Source: Burkholderia anthina (GTDB lineage: Bacteria; Pseudomonadota; Gammaproteobacteria; Burkholderiales; Burkholderiaceae). From it: a DNA stretch of 64,000 nt. Within the stretch, counting starts at the first letter, position 1. Each line of letters starts with the position of its first letter. Location of the stretch: contig NZ_CABVLY010000013.1 in the NCBI RefSeq assembly GCF_902498995.1, forward strand, positions 1-64,000, read 5' to 3'. The notes beneath the pieces are model-generated. The model searched no databases. It saw nothing but the letters and a program-made list of their open reading frames with translations, and was not told where the DNA came from. Below are positions 1-7,994 of this stretch, one piece after another. The translations under genes and the position numbers were made by a program.

Positions 1-600
1 GAAGTACCGGAAGTACCGGAAGTACCGGAAGTACCGGAAGTACCGGAAGTACCGGAAGTACCGGAAGTACCGGAAGTACCGGAAGTGCCGGAAGTGCCCG
101 ACGTACCGGAGGTGCCCGAGGTACCGGAAGTACCCGACGTACCGGAAGTACCCGACGTACCGGAAGTACCCGAGGTGCCGGAAGTGCCCGAGGTACCGGA
201 GGTGCCCGACGTGCCGGAAGTGCCTGAGGTACCGGAGGTGCCCGAGGTACCAGACGTGCCCGACGTGCCGGAAGTACCCGAGGTACCGGAAGTACCCGAC
301 GTGCCGGAAGTGCCCGACGTACCGGAGGTGCCCGAGGTGCCGGAAGTACCCGACGTACCGGAAGTACCCGAGGTGCCGGAAGTACCCGACGTACCGGAAG
401 TACCCGAGGTGCCGGAAGTACCCGACGTACCGGAGGTGCCCGACGTACCGGAAGTGCCCGACGTACCGGAAGTACCCGACGTACCGGAAGTACCCGAGGT
501 ACCGGAAGTACCCGACGTACCGGAAGTACCCGACGTACCGGAGGTGCCCGACGAACCCGAAGTACCAGAAGTACCCGAGCTTCCCGACGTCCCCGAACTA
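1..600. repeat. 9-bp tandem repeat array
   Basis: About 65 copies of a 9-bp unit of the type CCGGAAGTA, with silent or near-silent variants (GTG/GTA, GAG/GAC/GAA). The first 80 bases are perfect copies, which suggests recent homogenisation. All units keep the Gly-Thr-Ser frame of the minus-strand lipoprotein. Confidence 0.95.
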
Positions 601-734
601 CCCCCCGTCCCCGACGTGCTCGGCTTGATCGTCGGCGGCGTTGTCGGTCCGTCGACGGAGCCGCAGCCGTACAGCGTGAGCAATGACAAGACAGCCAGCG
701 ATACCGTCGTCTTCTTTATTAAGTGTTGGTGCAT
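1..734 (-). CDS. Gly-Thr-Ser repeat lipoprotein (C-terminus beyond window)
   Basis: Unrecognised surface lipoprotein. The minus strand from the ATG at 734 encodes a lysine-containing, hydrophobic signal peptide ending in the lipobox L-Y-G-C (Cys24), then a short Pro/Thr linker, then an uninterrupted Gly-Thr-Ser tripeptide repeat that continues to the window edge. A GAGG ribosome binding site lies just upstream. The repeat is a 9-bp DNA unit, so unit gain or loss keeps the frame. The plus strand is also open through the repeat (Val-Pro-Glu/Asp), but it has no signal peptide and its start lies inside the repeat, so I take it as a shadow. The function of the repeat, perhaps a stalk or a glycosylated spacer, is inference. 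Confidence 0.75.
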   Translation of the reverse strand, partial: MHQHLIKKTTVSLAVLSLLTLYGCGSVDGPTTPPTIKPSTSGTGGSSGTSGSSGTSGTSGSSGTSGTSGTSGTSGTSGTSGTSGTSGTSGTSGTSGTSGTSGTSGTSGTSGTSGTSGTSGTSGTSGTSGTSGTSGTSGTSGTSGTSGTSGTSGTSGTSGTSGTSGTSGTSGTSGTSGTSGTSGTSGTSGTSGTSGTSGTSGTSGTSGTSGTSGTSGTSGTSGTSGTSGTSGTSGTSGTSGTSGT

Positions 735-1084
735 GTTGGCCTCGACATTGGAAGTGTGCCAAGCCAGAACTGCAAATTCCGAGCCATGACAGCTTTCATG
801 GAACGCTCGGGTGCTTTGTTGCGGAAATCGGGAATTTAGGCGCGATTTAAACGCCGATTTGAAGATTTCACGAGACGCGCGGGCCCGTTGCGCCGGTGCG
901 GCCGAAGCGGTGTTCCCGACGGACGCCGTAACGCGCGCCCGGATGTTACGTAGCGTTCGACTCGCGCCCGGCCGGGTCGCGGCGAACCGGGCGCGTCTTT
1001 GACGAAACGCCCGCGTGCCGCGAACATGGTGCGAACCCACCCGGCCGCGGGCCACGCGCGAGCGGCCACGACTTCGAACAGGAC
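735..1084. other. Intergenic region, no gene seen
   Basis: This 350-bp gap separates the divergent lipoprotein and CMD-family genes. It should carry both promoters. I see no convincing ORF, repeat or RNA in it. Confidence 0.5.
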
Positions 1085-1489
1085 ATGGACATGAGCGAAC
1101 AGGACAGGGCGCAGGGTAAGGCGCGGCGCGTCGACGTGATGGGGGAAGCGTTCGTCGAGCGTGCGATGCGCGATCTCGACGGCTTTTCGCGTCCGTTGCA
1201 GAACTGGCTGAACGAACATGCGTGGGGCAGCACGTGGCAGCGCGGCGGGATCGACCTGAAGACGCGCAGCCTCTGCACCTGCGCGATGCTGGCCGCGCTG
1301 GGCCGCGGCACGGAGCTGAAGGGGCACGTGCGCGGCGCGCTCAACAACGGCGCGAGCCTCGTCGAGATCCGCGAGGTGCTGCTGCACAGTGCGCTGTACG
1401 CGGGCGCGCCGGCCGCGGTCGAGGCATTCCGCAGCGCGCGCGAGGTGATCGCGGAGCTCGGGCTGTCGCTGCCCGACGACGAAGCCTGA
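1085..1489 (+). CDS. Carboxymuconolactone decarboxylase family protein
   Basis: A 134-residue protein with the CMD/AhpD fold pattern: a central helical block in which the segment TRSLCTCAMLAALGR is followed by the HVRGALNNGASLVEIREVLLH signature typical of 4-carboxymuconolactone decarboxylase-like proteins. Family members are PcaC-type lactone decarboxylases or peroxidase-like reductases. The single SLCTCAM motif has a Cys-Thr-Cys rather than the CxxC of AhpD, so a hydrolytic or decarboxylase-type role is more likely than peroxidase, though the substrate cannot be told. A second in-frame ATG at 1091 is an equally possible start. Confidence 0.8.
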   Translation: MDMSEQDRAQGKARRVDVMGEAFVERAMRDLDGFSRPLQNWLNEHAWGSTWQRGGIDLKTRSLCTCAMLAALGRGTELKGHVRGALNNGASLVEIREVLLHSALYAGAPAAVEAFRSAREVIAELGLSLPDDEA

Positions 1490-1748
1490 TCGAAGCGCAC
1501 CGTCGATCGCGGCGCGCCAAGCAGTCAGACGTCAGACGGCGCGTGACCGGCCGCGACCGGCCGCCGTACTGCCGGTGCGGCGCATGCAAGCGGCAATGCC
1601 GCGAGCCGCAGCGCGCGGTGGCCGTTGCCGACAACGTGCCGAGCGCCCGCCGGACGCTCGATACAGCCGCTTGCCTGTCAGGAAGAGGAAGGAACGCGGC
1701 CACACGCGCCCCGTCACACCGCTGCAGCCCCCCGGCACCCGCTGCCGG

Positions 1749-2735
1749 TCAATGCTCGACGTGCGCGTCCTGCGCGGCCGCATCGACGGGCTCGGCGGCG
1801 ACGTCGAGCAGCCAGTCCGCCGTCGCCTCCGGCATCGTGACCGGCAGCATGTGCCCGCCTTCGACGACCTTCAGCCGCACGCGCGCCGACTTTTTCGCGA
1901 GCGCCTCGCCATGGTCGCGCCAGTTCAGGATCGGATCGGCGCGGCCGTACAGCACGTCGACCGGCAACGACAGTTCCGCGTAGCGGCGCGTCATCGCGGG
2001 CAGGTCGACGGGCGCCGACAGCAGGTCCGTCGCCGTCGCGTAGAACACGCGCGGGCGCAGCCCGAGCAGCCCGCCGCCCTTGACGGGGAAGTCGCGCGGC
2101 ACCGCTTCCGGCGCGAATACCTGCTGCACGGCCTTGCGGCCGGTCAGGATCGTCATCGGGATCGCGAAGGTCCACGACACGAAGCGGCGCACCAGCGGCG
2201 ACGGCAGCAGCAGCGGCTTGAACGGCCCCGGCGGCTCGGTCTGCTCGTGCGACAGCGGCGCGATCAGCGCGAGCCGGCTCACGTGCTCGGGATGGTTGAG
2301 GCCGACGGCGAGCGCGATCGCGCCGCCAAGCGAGTGGCCGACGAGCACGGGCCGGTCGAGCTTCAGCGCGTCGATGAACGCGGCGATGGTGCGGGCCTGC
2401 GCGAACACGTTCGCCTGCGAGCCGGCGCCGCGCAGCGAGCGGCCGGCGCCGGGCCGGTCGACGAGGATCACGCGATGCTGCTGCGCGAGCCGCGCGAGCG
2501 GCAGGTATGCGAAGTTGCGCAACTGGCCGGCGAGCCCGTGCACGAACACGATCGGCGGGCCGCTGCCGTACTCGACGTAGTGGAGGCGGTCGCCGCCGAT
2601 GTCGACGAAGCGGCCTTCGGGCGGAAACGCGCGCGTCACGCGGCTCGCGACGTAACCGGAAAACAGCGCGAGCGCGGCGAGCACCGCGACGGCGCCGAGC
2701 AGCACGTTCTGGATCAGATGGAGCGTATGGCTCAT
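1749..2735 (-). CDS. Alpha/beta hydrolase with N-terminal membrane anchor
   Basis: 328 residues. The N-terminus carries a hydrophobic helix (about residues 5-30), then the alpha/beta hydrolase fold: oxyanion region VFVHGLAG, nucleophile elbow G-H-S-L-G-G, acid Asp in GRADPIL and catalytic His in GGHMLP. The ATG at 2735 is chosen because a TTGAGG site precedes it at good spacing, and that site overlaps the stop codon of the monooxygenase gene. As the last gene of the SDR-monooxygenase-hydrolase operon it may hydrolyse the ester or lactone made by the Baeyer-Villiger enzyme. That pathway role is inferred from the order of activities; the native substrate is unknown. Confidence 0.88.
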   Translation of the reverse strand: MSHTLHLIQNVLLGAVAVLAALALFSGYVASRVTRAFPPEGRFVDIGGDRLHYVEYGSGPPIVFVHGLAGQLRNFAYLPLARLAQQHRVILVDRPGAGRSLRGAGSQANVFAQARTIAAFIDALKLDRPVLVGHSLGGAIALAVGLNHPEHVSRLALIAPLSHEQTEPPGPFKPLLLPSPLVRRFVSWTFAIPMTILTGRKAVQQVFAPEAVPRDFPVKGGGLLGLRPRVFYATATDLLSAPVDLPAMTRRYAELSLPVDVLYGRADPILNWRDHGEALAKKSARVRLKVVEGGHMLPVTMPEATADWLLDVAAEPVDAAAQDAHVEH

Positions 2736-2742
2736 GTCGGCC

Positions 2743-4305
2743 TCAACGGGTTTCGAGTACGGGTTCGGCAACCGGCGCGGCGGCCGGGTCGGCTTGCGCG
2801 CGGCGTTCGAAATGCATCGCCGAATCGGCGAGTCCGCTGAACTTCAGCGATGCGAGATCGAGCACGTAGTTCTGGTGGAATTTCCATGGCTTGCGGTGGC
2901 CCTGCTTCGGCAGGATGCCGGCTGCGCGCTGGATGTAGCCCGAGCTCAGGTTCACGGCCGGCACGTCGCCGAGGTCGCCGGCGCCGAGCCGCGGCACGCA
3001 CGTGTCGTAGCCGTGCGCGCGCATGTGGTTCAGCAGCCGGCACACGTAGCGCGAGATCAGCTCGGCCTTCAGCGTCCACGACGCGTTCGTGTAGCCGAAC
3101 GACGACGCGAGGTTCGGCACGTCGCTGTACATCATCCCTTTATAGGACACGGTCTGCGGCAAGTCGACCGGGCGGCCGTCCACCGTGACGCGCGCGCCGC
3201 CGAGCATCTTCACCTTCAGCCCGGTGGCCGTGACGATCACGTCGGCGTCGAGCTGCTGGCCGCTTTTCAGCTTCAGGCCGGTCGGCGTGAAGCGTTCGAT
3301 CTCGTCGGTGACGATCGACGCGCGGCCCGCGCGGATCGACTTGAACAGGTCGCCGTTCGGCACGAGGCACACGCGCTGGTCCCACGGCATGTAGCGCGGC
3401 GTCAGGTGCTTCGCGACGTCGAAGTCGGCGCCGAGCTGCTTGCCGGCCGCGCGGATGATGAACCGCCTGGTCCGCTCGGGCTTGCGGCGCGACACGTTGT
3501 ACAGGTACATCGTCAGCAATACGTTCTTCACGCGCACGAGCCGGTGCGCGAGCTGCGACGGCAGCACGCGGCGCAACGCGTTCGCGATCCTGTCGCGGGC
3601 CGGCAGCGACACGATGTAGGTCGGCGAGCGCTGCAGCATCGTCACGTGTTTCGCGTCGGCCGCCATCGACGGCACCAGCGTGACGGCCGTCGCGCCGCTG
3701 CCGATCACGACGACGCGCCGGTTCGCGTACGACAGGTCCTTCGGCCATTGCTGCGGATGCACGATGCGGCCTTCGAACGATGCCATGCCGGCCCAGTCGG
3801 GCAGGTAGCCGCCGTCGTAGTCGTAGTAGCCGCTGCACATGTAGAGGAAGCGGCACGTGTAGACGAGCGTGTCGCGCGCGCCGTCCTGCGTGCGTTCGAC
3901 GCGCACCGTCCAGCGCGCGCGGCTCGAATCCCAGTCGGCCGAGACGACTTTCCGGCCGTAGTGGATCGTCTTGTCGATGCCGTACGCGCGCGCGGTGTCG
4001 CGGATGTAGTCGAGGATCGTCTGACCGTCGGAGATCGCCTTGTCGCTGTGCCACGGGCGGAAGCTGTAGCCGAGCGTGAACATGTCGGAATCCGAACGAA
4101 CGCCGGGATAGCGGAACAGATCCCAGGTGCCGCCGATCGCATCGCGCGCCTCGACGATCGCGACGCTCGCATGCGGGCAGCGCTTCTTCAGGTGATACGC
4201 GGCGCCGATGCCGGACAGGCCGGCGCCGACGATCAGCACGTCGAGGTCGCGGCTGTCGCCGCGGGCGGGCGGCGCATCGCGCCGGTCGGTCGTGGTCGAG
4301 GTCAT
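2743..4305 (-). CDS. Baeyer-Villiger-type flavin monooxygenase
   Basis: 520 residues. The N-terminal FAD site is LIVGAGLSGIG, followed by GGTWDLFRYPGVRSDSDM, typical of EthA-like Baeyer-Villiger monooxygenases. The family fingerprint F-x-G-x3-H-x3-W-P is intact (FEGRIVHPQQWP). A second dinucleotide site, VVVIGSGATAV, binds NADPH. Such enzymes insert oxygen next to a ketone, giving an ester or lactone. The start ATG overlaps the upstream SDR stop codon as ATGA, so the two are translationally coupled. An upstream SDR (alcohol to ketone) and a downstream hydrolase (ester cleavage) make a coherent three-step route for an aliphatic or alicyclic substrate; the actual substrate is unknown. Confidence 0.92.
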   Translation of the reverse strand: MTSTTTDRRDAPPARGDSRDLDVLIVGAGLSGIGAAYHLKKRCPHASVAIVEARDAIGGTWDLFRYPGVRSDSDMFTLGYSFRPWHSDKAISDGQTILDYIRDTARAYGIDKTIHYGRKVVSADWDSSRARWTVRVERTQDGARDTLVYTCRFLYMCSGYYDYDGGYLPDWAGMASFEGRIVHPQQWPKDLSYANRRVVVIGSGATAVTLVPSMAADAKHVTMLQRSPTYIVSLPARDRIANALRRVLPSQLAHRLVRVKNVLLTMYLYNVSRRKPERTRRFIIRAAGKQLGADFDVAKHLTPRYMPWDQRVCLVPNGDLFKSIRAGRASIVTDEIERFTPTGLKLKSGQQLDADVIVTATGLKVKMLGGARVTVDGRPVDLPQTVSYKGMMYSDVPNLASSFGYTNASWTLKAELISRYVCRLLNHMRAHGYDTCVPRLGAGDLGDVPAVNLSSGYIQRAAGILPKQGHRKPWKFHQNYVLDLASLKFSGLADSAMHFERRAQADPAAAPVAEPVLETR

Positions 4306-5192
4306 GCTGGGTCCTGGGTCGGCGTGGTCGGGGCAGGCGCGCGTTCGAGGTTGCGTGCGCGGGCGCGGCGCACGTGGCGCAGCATCAGCCGCTGATAGCC
4401 GGCGCCGAGCAGGCGCGCGATCTTGTCGAGACGGCGCGCATCGGCGCCGACCAGCACGCGGCGCGCGTTGCGCTCGACGCCGGCGAGGATCTGCCGAGCG
4501 GCATCGTCGGCCGTCGTCGCGTTGATCAGGCGGTTCGCCTGGCGGCGATGGGTCGCTTCGTCCTGACCCGTGAGCGCATGGATGCTGGTGTCGACGCGGC
4601 TCGCATCGACGATGTTGGTCGCGACGCCGCCCGGATGCACGCAGGTTGCGCTCACCGGCGCGCCGTCGAGCTCGAGCTCCATGCGCAGCGCTTCGGTGAA
4701 GCCGCGCACCGTGAACTTGGTCGCGTTGTATGTGCTTTGGGTCGGCATCGCGATCAGCCCGAACAGGCTCGACGTGTTGATCACATGCCCGTCGCCCGAC
4801 GCGCGCAGATGCGGCAGGAACGCCTGCGTGCCGTGCACGACGCCCCAGAAGTTGATGCCGACGATCCATTCGAGATCGGCGAGGCGCGCGGTCTCGGCGC
4901 TCGCGGCCAGCGACACGCCCGCATTGTTGAAGATCAGGTTGACCTTGCCGTGTTCCGCACGCACGCAATCGGCCCACGCGAACACCGCGTCGCGATCGGC
5001 GACGTCGAGCCGCCGCGTGCTCGTGCGCACGCCGTGCCGCGCGCAGGCGGCCGCCGTGCCGGCGAGCCCGACGTCGTTGACGTCGGCGAGCGCGACCTCG
5101 CAGCCGCGCCGCGCAAGCTCGACCGCGAGGCTGCGGCCCATGCCCGAACCGGCGCCCGTGATCGCGGCGACCTTGCCGGAAAAACCCTTCAT
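4302..5192 (-). CDS. SDR family oxidoreductase
   Basis: 296 residues of classical short-chain dehydrogenase: cofactor motif TGAGSGMG at residues 12-19, NNAG, catalytic Ser in INTSS and active site Y-N-A-T-K. The start at 5192 has a GGGAGG site 6 bases upstream. It is the first gene of the operon, opposite the TetR gene, and it overlaps the monooxygenase by four bases. It probably oxidises an alcohol to the ketone used by the monooxygenase, which is inference from context. The C-terminal extension of about 50 residues is rich in Arg and Pro and ends in a low-complexity tail. Confidence 0.92.
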   Translation of the reverse strand: MKGFSGKVAAITGAGSGMGRSLAVELARRGCEVALADVNDVGLAGTAAACARHGVRTSTRRLDVADRDAVFAWADCVRAEHGKVNLIFNNAGVSLAASAETARLADLEWIVGINFWGVVHGTQAFLPHLRASGDGHVINTSSLFGLIAMPTQSTYNATKFTVRGFTEALRMELELDGAPVSATCVHPGGVATNIVDASRVDTSIHALTGQDEATHRRQANRLINATTADDAARQILAGVERNARRVLVGADARRLDKIARLLGAGYQRLMLRHVRRARARNLERAPAPTTPTQDPA

Positions 5193-5241
5193 GTGTCGTT
5201 CCTCCCGTTCCCGCTTGCGCTGCACCGGCGGTGCGCCTATT

Positions 5242-5261
5242 GTGGTGTTATTCGTCACCAC
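5242..5261. promoter_or_regulatory. Palindromic operator between SDR and TetR genes
   Basis: The inverted repeat GTGGTG-N8-CACCAC lies in the 89-bp gap between the divergent SDR and TetR start codons. It has the size and placement of a TetR-family operator that would control both directions. Binding is inferred from position and symmetry only. Confidence 0.6.
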
Positions 5262-5281
5262 TTTAGTTTTCGGGTGTCCTG

Positions 5282-5935
5282 ATGTCAAATAGCGAAATGG
5301 AGAAAGCATTCGAAACGGAAAAACGGGGTCGGGCGTACGGCGGCGTGGCGCCCGAGGTGCGGGCCGCGGAGCGGCGCGATGCGCTGATTCGCGCGGCGAC
5401 GCGCGTGTTCGGCACGGTCGGGTTCCGCAAGGCGACCGTGCGGTCGATCTGTCAGGAAGCGAAGCTCAACGATCGCTATTTCTACGCGGCGTTCGACAGC
5501 ACCGAGGATCTGCTGCGCTGTACTTATCTGCATCATGCGCAGCAGCTGCGCGACGCGGTCGCGCGCGCGGTGGCCGAGCGCGGCGGCGATCTGCGCGAGA
5601 GCGTCGACGCGGGGCTCGCCGCGTTCTTCGGTTTCCTGCGCGATCCGTGCGCGGCGCGTGTGCTGCTGCTCGAAGTGATGGGCGTCAGCGCGGATACCGA
5701 CATGACCTACCAGCGGATGCTGATCGACTTCGGCAAGCTGATCATGGCGATCGGCGCGGCGCGCGAAGCCGTGACGCCCGCGGCGCGCACCGAGCAGCGG
5801 CTGATCGGGCTCGCGCTCGTCGGCGCGATGACGAACGTCGGCGCGGCGTGGCTGCTCACCGGCTATCGCGATCCGGAGGCGCAGATGGTCGCGAGCTGCA
5901 GGAAGGTGCTGCTGGGGACGCTGCGGGAAGGGTAG
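5282..5935 (+). CDS. TetR family transcriptional regulator
   Basis: 217 residues. The N-terminal helix-turn-helix is visible at about residues 31-75 (ALIRAATRVFGTVGFRKATVRSICQEA, then NDRYFYAAFDSTEDLL). The C-terminal ligand domain is helical and unassigned. It is divergent from the SDR-monooxygenase-hydrolase operon with a palindrome between them, so it is the likely repressor of that operon. The ATG at 5282 lacks a clear ribosome binding site, and the ATG at 5297 is an alternative start. Confidence 0.9.
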   Translation: MSNSEMEKAFETEKRGRAYGGVAPEVRAAERRDALIRAATRVFGTVGFRKATVRSICQEAKLNDRYFYAAFDSTEDLLRCTYLHHAQQLRDAVARAVAERGGDLRESVDAGLAAFFGFLRDPCAARVLLLEVMGVSADTDMTYQRMLIDFGKLIMAIGAAREAVTPAARTEQRLIGLALVGAMTNVGAAWLLTGYRDPEAQMVASCRKVLLGTLREG

Positions 5936-6363
5936 AGTCTGTTCCCGCTCATCGCGGGCTTGCGAACGTGCCTTTCCGCCCGTCCCCCAAGGGCTTCCTC
6001 CGGGCGCGTGCAAGGAGAGAGGCGGCGCAATAGCCATAGCGATTGCAACGACGAACGACGCCGCCATGCGGGCGGAAGGCACGTCCTCCTGTTTTGGGAA
6101 CATTCATTCGCGAGGTTGGCCCCCGGAAGGGGCGATCGCCGCGTCATGCTCTTCACGAATACGTCGAGTATTCGCTTCGTCGCTTTTCCGTTCCCGTTCC
6201 CGTTCCCGATGTTCACGTTCCGACACATTTCCGGTTTCCGCAACGGCGTCGCGCCGTTCCGGCCGGCACCGCGCGCCTCGGCCGGCTGGCGCGGCCGGCG
6301 CGGCCGATTCGCCTTTGTTTAAAATAGTTCGCGAACCGTTAAATTTCGTCAAATCCATCCGGT

Positions 6364-6379
6364 ATCGGAATATTCCGAT
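6364..6379. promoter_or_regulatory. Perfect 16-bp palindrome upstream of pilus genes
   Basis: ATCGGAATATTCCGAT reads the same on both strands and lies at the start of the AT-rich part of the pilus upstream region. It is a candidate dimer-binding site. The response regulator encoded downstream of the pilus genes is one possible ligand, but nothing in the sequence proves this. Confidence 0.5.
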
Positions 6380-6464
6380 GGTGCGGAAAATGTAAGCTAT
6401 TCATTATCTCGATAAATATTAAGAACTAAATTCAGGCCGGGAAATGAAATGACATCTGCGTGAA

Positions 6465-6485
6465 AACCACTCGGAATGAGTGGTT
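6465..6485 (+). terminator. Hairpin in pilus leader
   Basis: AACCACTC and GAGTGGTT form an 8-bp stem over the loop GGAAT. The stem can extend by one A-T pair and is followed by TTCCCT. It may be a terminator, attenuator or leader-RNA stem upstream of the first pilin. Confidence 0.4.
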
Positions 6486-6730
6486 TCCCTGAAGCGATAA
6501 CGGGATGTATTAACAGCGTAACGGAAATCCGGCCCGGTCCGGCGTGCGTCGAGCATGCTCCGGCGGGCAGGGGCATCCGTACGGAAAAATCTCCGATTCG
6601 CGAGGTGCGCGGGGTGGTATTTACACGCGTGATGATTTGTCTCACGAGAGAGGCAAATTCGAATGCGTTTCCGGCTCGGTCTCGATATTTAATAGAGTTA
6701 GCGAGAAAAGAGAGTTTGCCGGAGGCCAGA

Positions 6731-7279
6731 ATGGTCGGAAGAATGCCGAAGAAAATAATCGGTGGATTATTGGCGTTTCCTTTCCTTTGCGCGCACGCGG
6801 GGCAATTGTCGGGCGCGATGGACGTCAGCCTGCACGTGCGCAGCGGCTGCCAGGTGGGCGCGCTCGCGGGCACGGCGGATTTCGGCCGTCTGGCGTTCGG
6901 CGAGCACGGCCCGACCTGGGTCGACCCGTTGACCGCCGACGGTCGCTCGACGGCCGCCGGCGGGCAGGTGCGCGTGGCGTGCAGCCCCGACATCGACGGC
7001 TTTCTGGTGTCGATCGACAGCGGCCGCAACGGCACGCAGGCGACGCGCTACGTCGTGAAGCGCGATGCCGCCGGGCGCGTCGTCGCCCGGGTGCCCTACA
7101 ACGTGTATCGCGATCCGGCGCGCAGCCTGCCGTACGTGCCGCTGATCCCCCAGTCGTTTCTCATCGACGACGCGCACACCGAGGTGGCGCTGCCGTTGTT
7201 CGGTGTCGTCCAGGGTCAGGCGCAGGCGCTCCCGGCCGGGATTTACGAGGATTTGCTCGGCATCACGCTCGACTGGTGA
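6731..7279 (+). CDS. Spore coat U domain pilus subunit
   Basis: 182 residues: a short signal peptide (MVGRMPKKIIGGLLAFPFLCAHA) followed by one spore coat protein U (SCPU) domain. The signature elements are visible: the first Cys in LHVRSGCQVG, FGRLAFG, VACSPD, the central NVYRDPA and the final GIYEDLLGITLDW beta strand. Start 6731 follows GGAGG at 5-base spacing. Proteins of this family are pilin-like subunits of Csu-type chaperone-usher pili, which mediate attachment and biofilm formation. It is the first gene of the cluster, 51 bp ahead of the next subunit, and is more divergent than that one, so it is probably a minor subunit. Confidence 0.88.
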   Translation: MVGRMPKKIIGGLLAFPFLCAHAGQLSGAMDVSLHVRSGCQVGALAGTADFGRLAFGEHGPTWVDPLTADGRSTAAGGQVRVACSPDIDGFLVSIDSGRNGTQATRYVVKRDAAGRVVARVPYNVYRDPARSLPYVPLIPQSFLIDDAHTEVALPLFGVVQGQAQALPAGIYEDLLGITLDW

Positions 7280-7330
7280 TGCAGGGCGAATGACGCAATA
7301 GCGGTTCTTTCAATCATCCAGGGAAACAAC

Positions 7331-7891
7331 ATGAATGCTCAGTGGAAACTTTTGGCGGCGGTCGCCTTCGCGTCGGTTTGCGCAGCCGCCCAAGCCCAGA
7401 CGAGCCCGCTTACGGGGACGGTGAACTCGCAACTCGTGCTCACCACCGGCTGCGCCATCGATACGGGCTCGGGCTCGGTCGGCGCGACCAGCTTCGGGAC
7501 GCTCGATTTCGGCACCCAGCCGAGCGGCTTCACCGGCTCGCTGAATTCGCAGGCGACGGGCGGCGGCTCGACCGCCACGCAGGTGACCTGCTCGCCGGAC
7601 GTGACGTCGGTGCAGGTGACGGTAGACGGCGGCCAGAACGCCAGCAAGGGCACGGGCATCGGCACCGGCACGCGCGCGCTGGCGAACGGCACGGCGTACG
7701 TCCCGTACGAGGTCTACGCCGATTCCGCGCACGCGAAGCAATACGTCGCGGGCACCGCGCAGGCCGTGGCGGTGCCTTCGCCGGGCGCCGCGTTCGCACT
7801 GCCGATCTACGGTGTTGCGAACAAGACGAGCAGCACCGCCCTGGCTGCCGGCACCTATACGGACGTGCTGAACGTCACGCTCGGCTGGTAA
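7331..7891 (+). CDS. Spore coat U domain pilin, probable major subunit
   Basis: 186 residues with a classical signal peptide cleaved after AAAQAQ. The SCPU domain is Gly/Thr/Ser-rich, with Cys residues in LTTGCAID and VTCSPD, the FGTLDFG motif, VPYEVYADSAHAKQY and the terminal GTYTDVLNVTLGW. It resembles CsuA/B, the main shaft pilin of Csu-type pili. The low-charge composition and strong similarity to the family core fit a major subunit. It lies between two other SCPU genes in the same operon. Confidence 0.88.
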   Translation: MNAQWKLLAAVAFASVCAAAQAQTSPLTGTVNSQLVLTTGCAIDTGSGSVGATSFGTLDFGTQPSGFTGSLNSQATGGGSTATQVTCSPDVTSVQVTVDGGQNASKGTGIGTGTRALANGTAYVPYEVYADSAHAKQYVAGTAQAVAVPSPGAAFALPIYGVANKTSSTALAAGTYTDVLNVTLGW

Positions 7892-7964
7892 GCCTCGCGC
7901 TGCCGGCCGTTCCTGCCTTGCGGCTTTCACCCGAGAGCGGCAAGGCGGCCTCTTTCCTGCCTAT

Positions 7965-7994
7965 CGTTATGCGGACGAGCGTTATGCGGACGAG
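7965..7994 (+). repeat. 15-bp direct duplication spanning a start codon
   Basis: CGTTATGCGGACGAG occurs twice head to tail. Each copy carries an ATG in the frame of the third pilin gene, so that gene has two tandem start codons 15 bases apart. The duplication adds five residues (MRTSV) to the N-terminus if the first ATG is used. Confidence 0.9.

Larger units (their letters stand above)
5936..6730. other. 795-bp pilus upstream region
   Basis: No gene is supported here. The first 370 bp are GC-rich and contain a short run of CGTTCC-type hexamers near 6188-6212. From about 6310 the base composition becomes abruptly AT-rich, as expected of a promoter or nucleoid-protein-bound region. It holds a 16-bp perfect palindrome (6364-6379) and a hairpin (6465-6485), listed separately. 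The long leader suggests elaborate control of the pilus operon. Confidence 0.6.

Noticed and set aside
85..789. Plus-strand open frame of Val-Pro-Glu/Asp repeats
   Set aside because: It is the antisense of the Gly-Thr-Ser lipoprotein. The minus strand has a lipoprotein signal peptide and ribosome binding site; the plus strand has neither.
2743..4977. 744-residue open frame covering the monooxygenase with a long N-terminal extension
   Set aside because: The first 224 codons lie over the SDR gene in another frame. The true start is the ATG overlapping the SDR stop codon at 4305.
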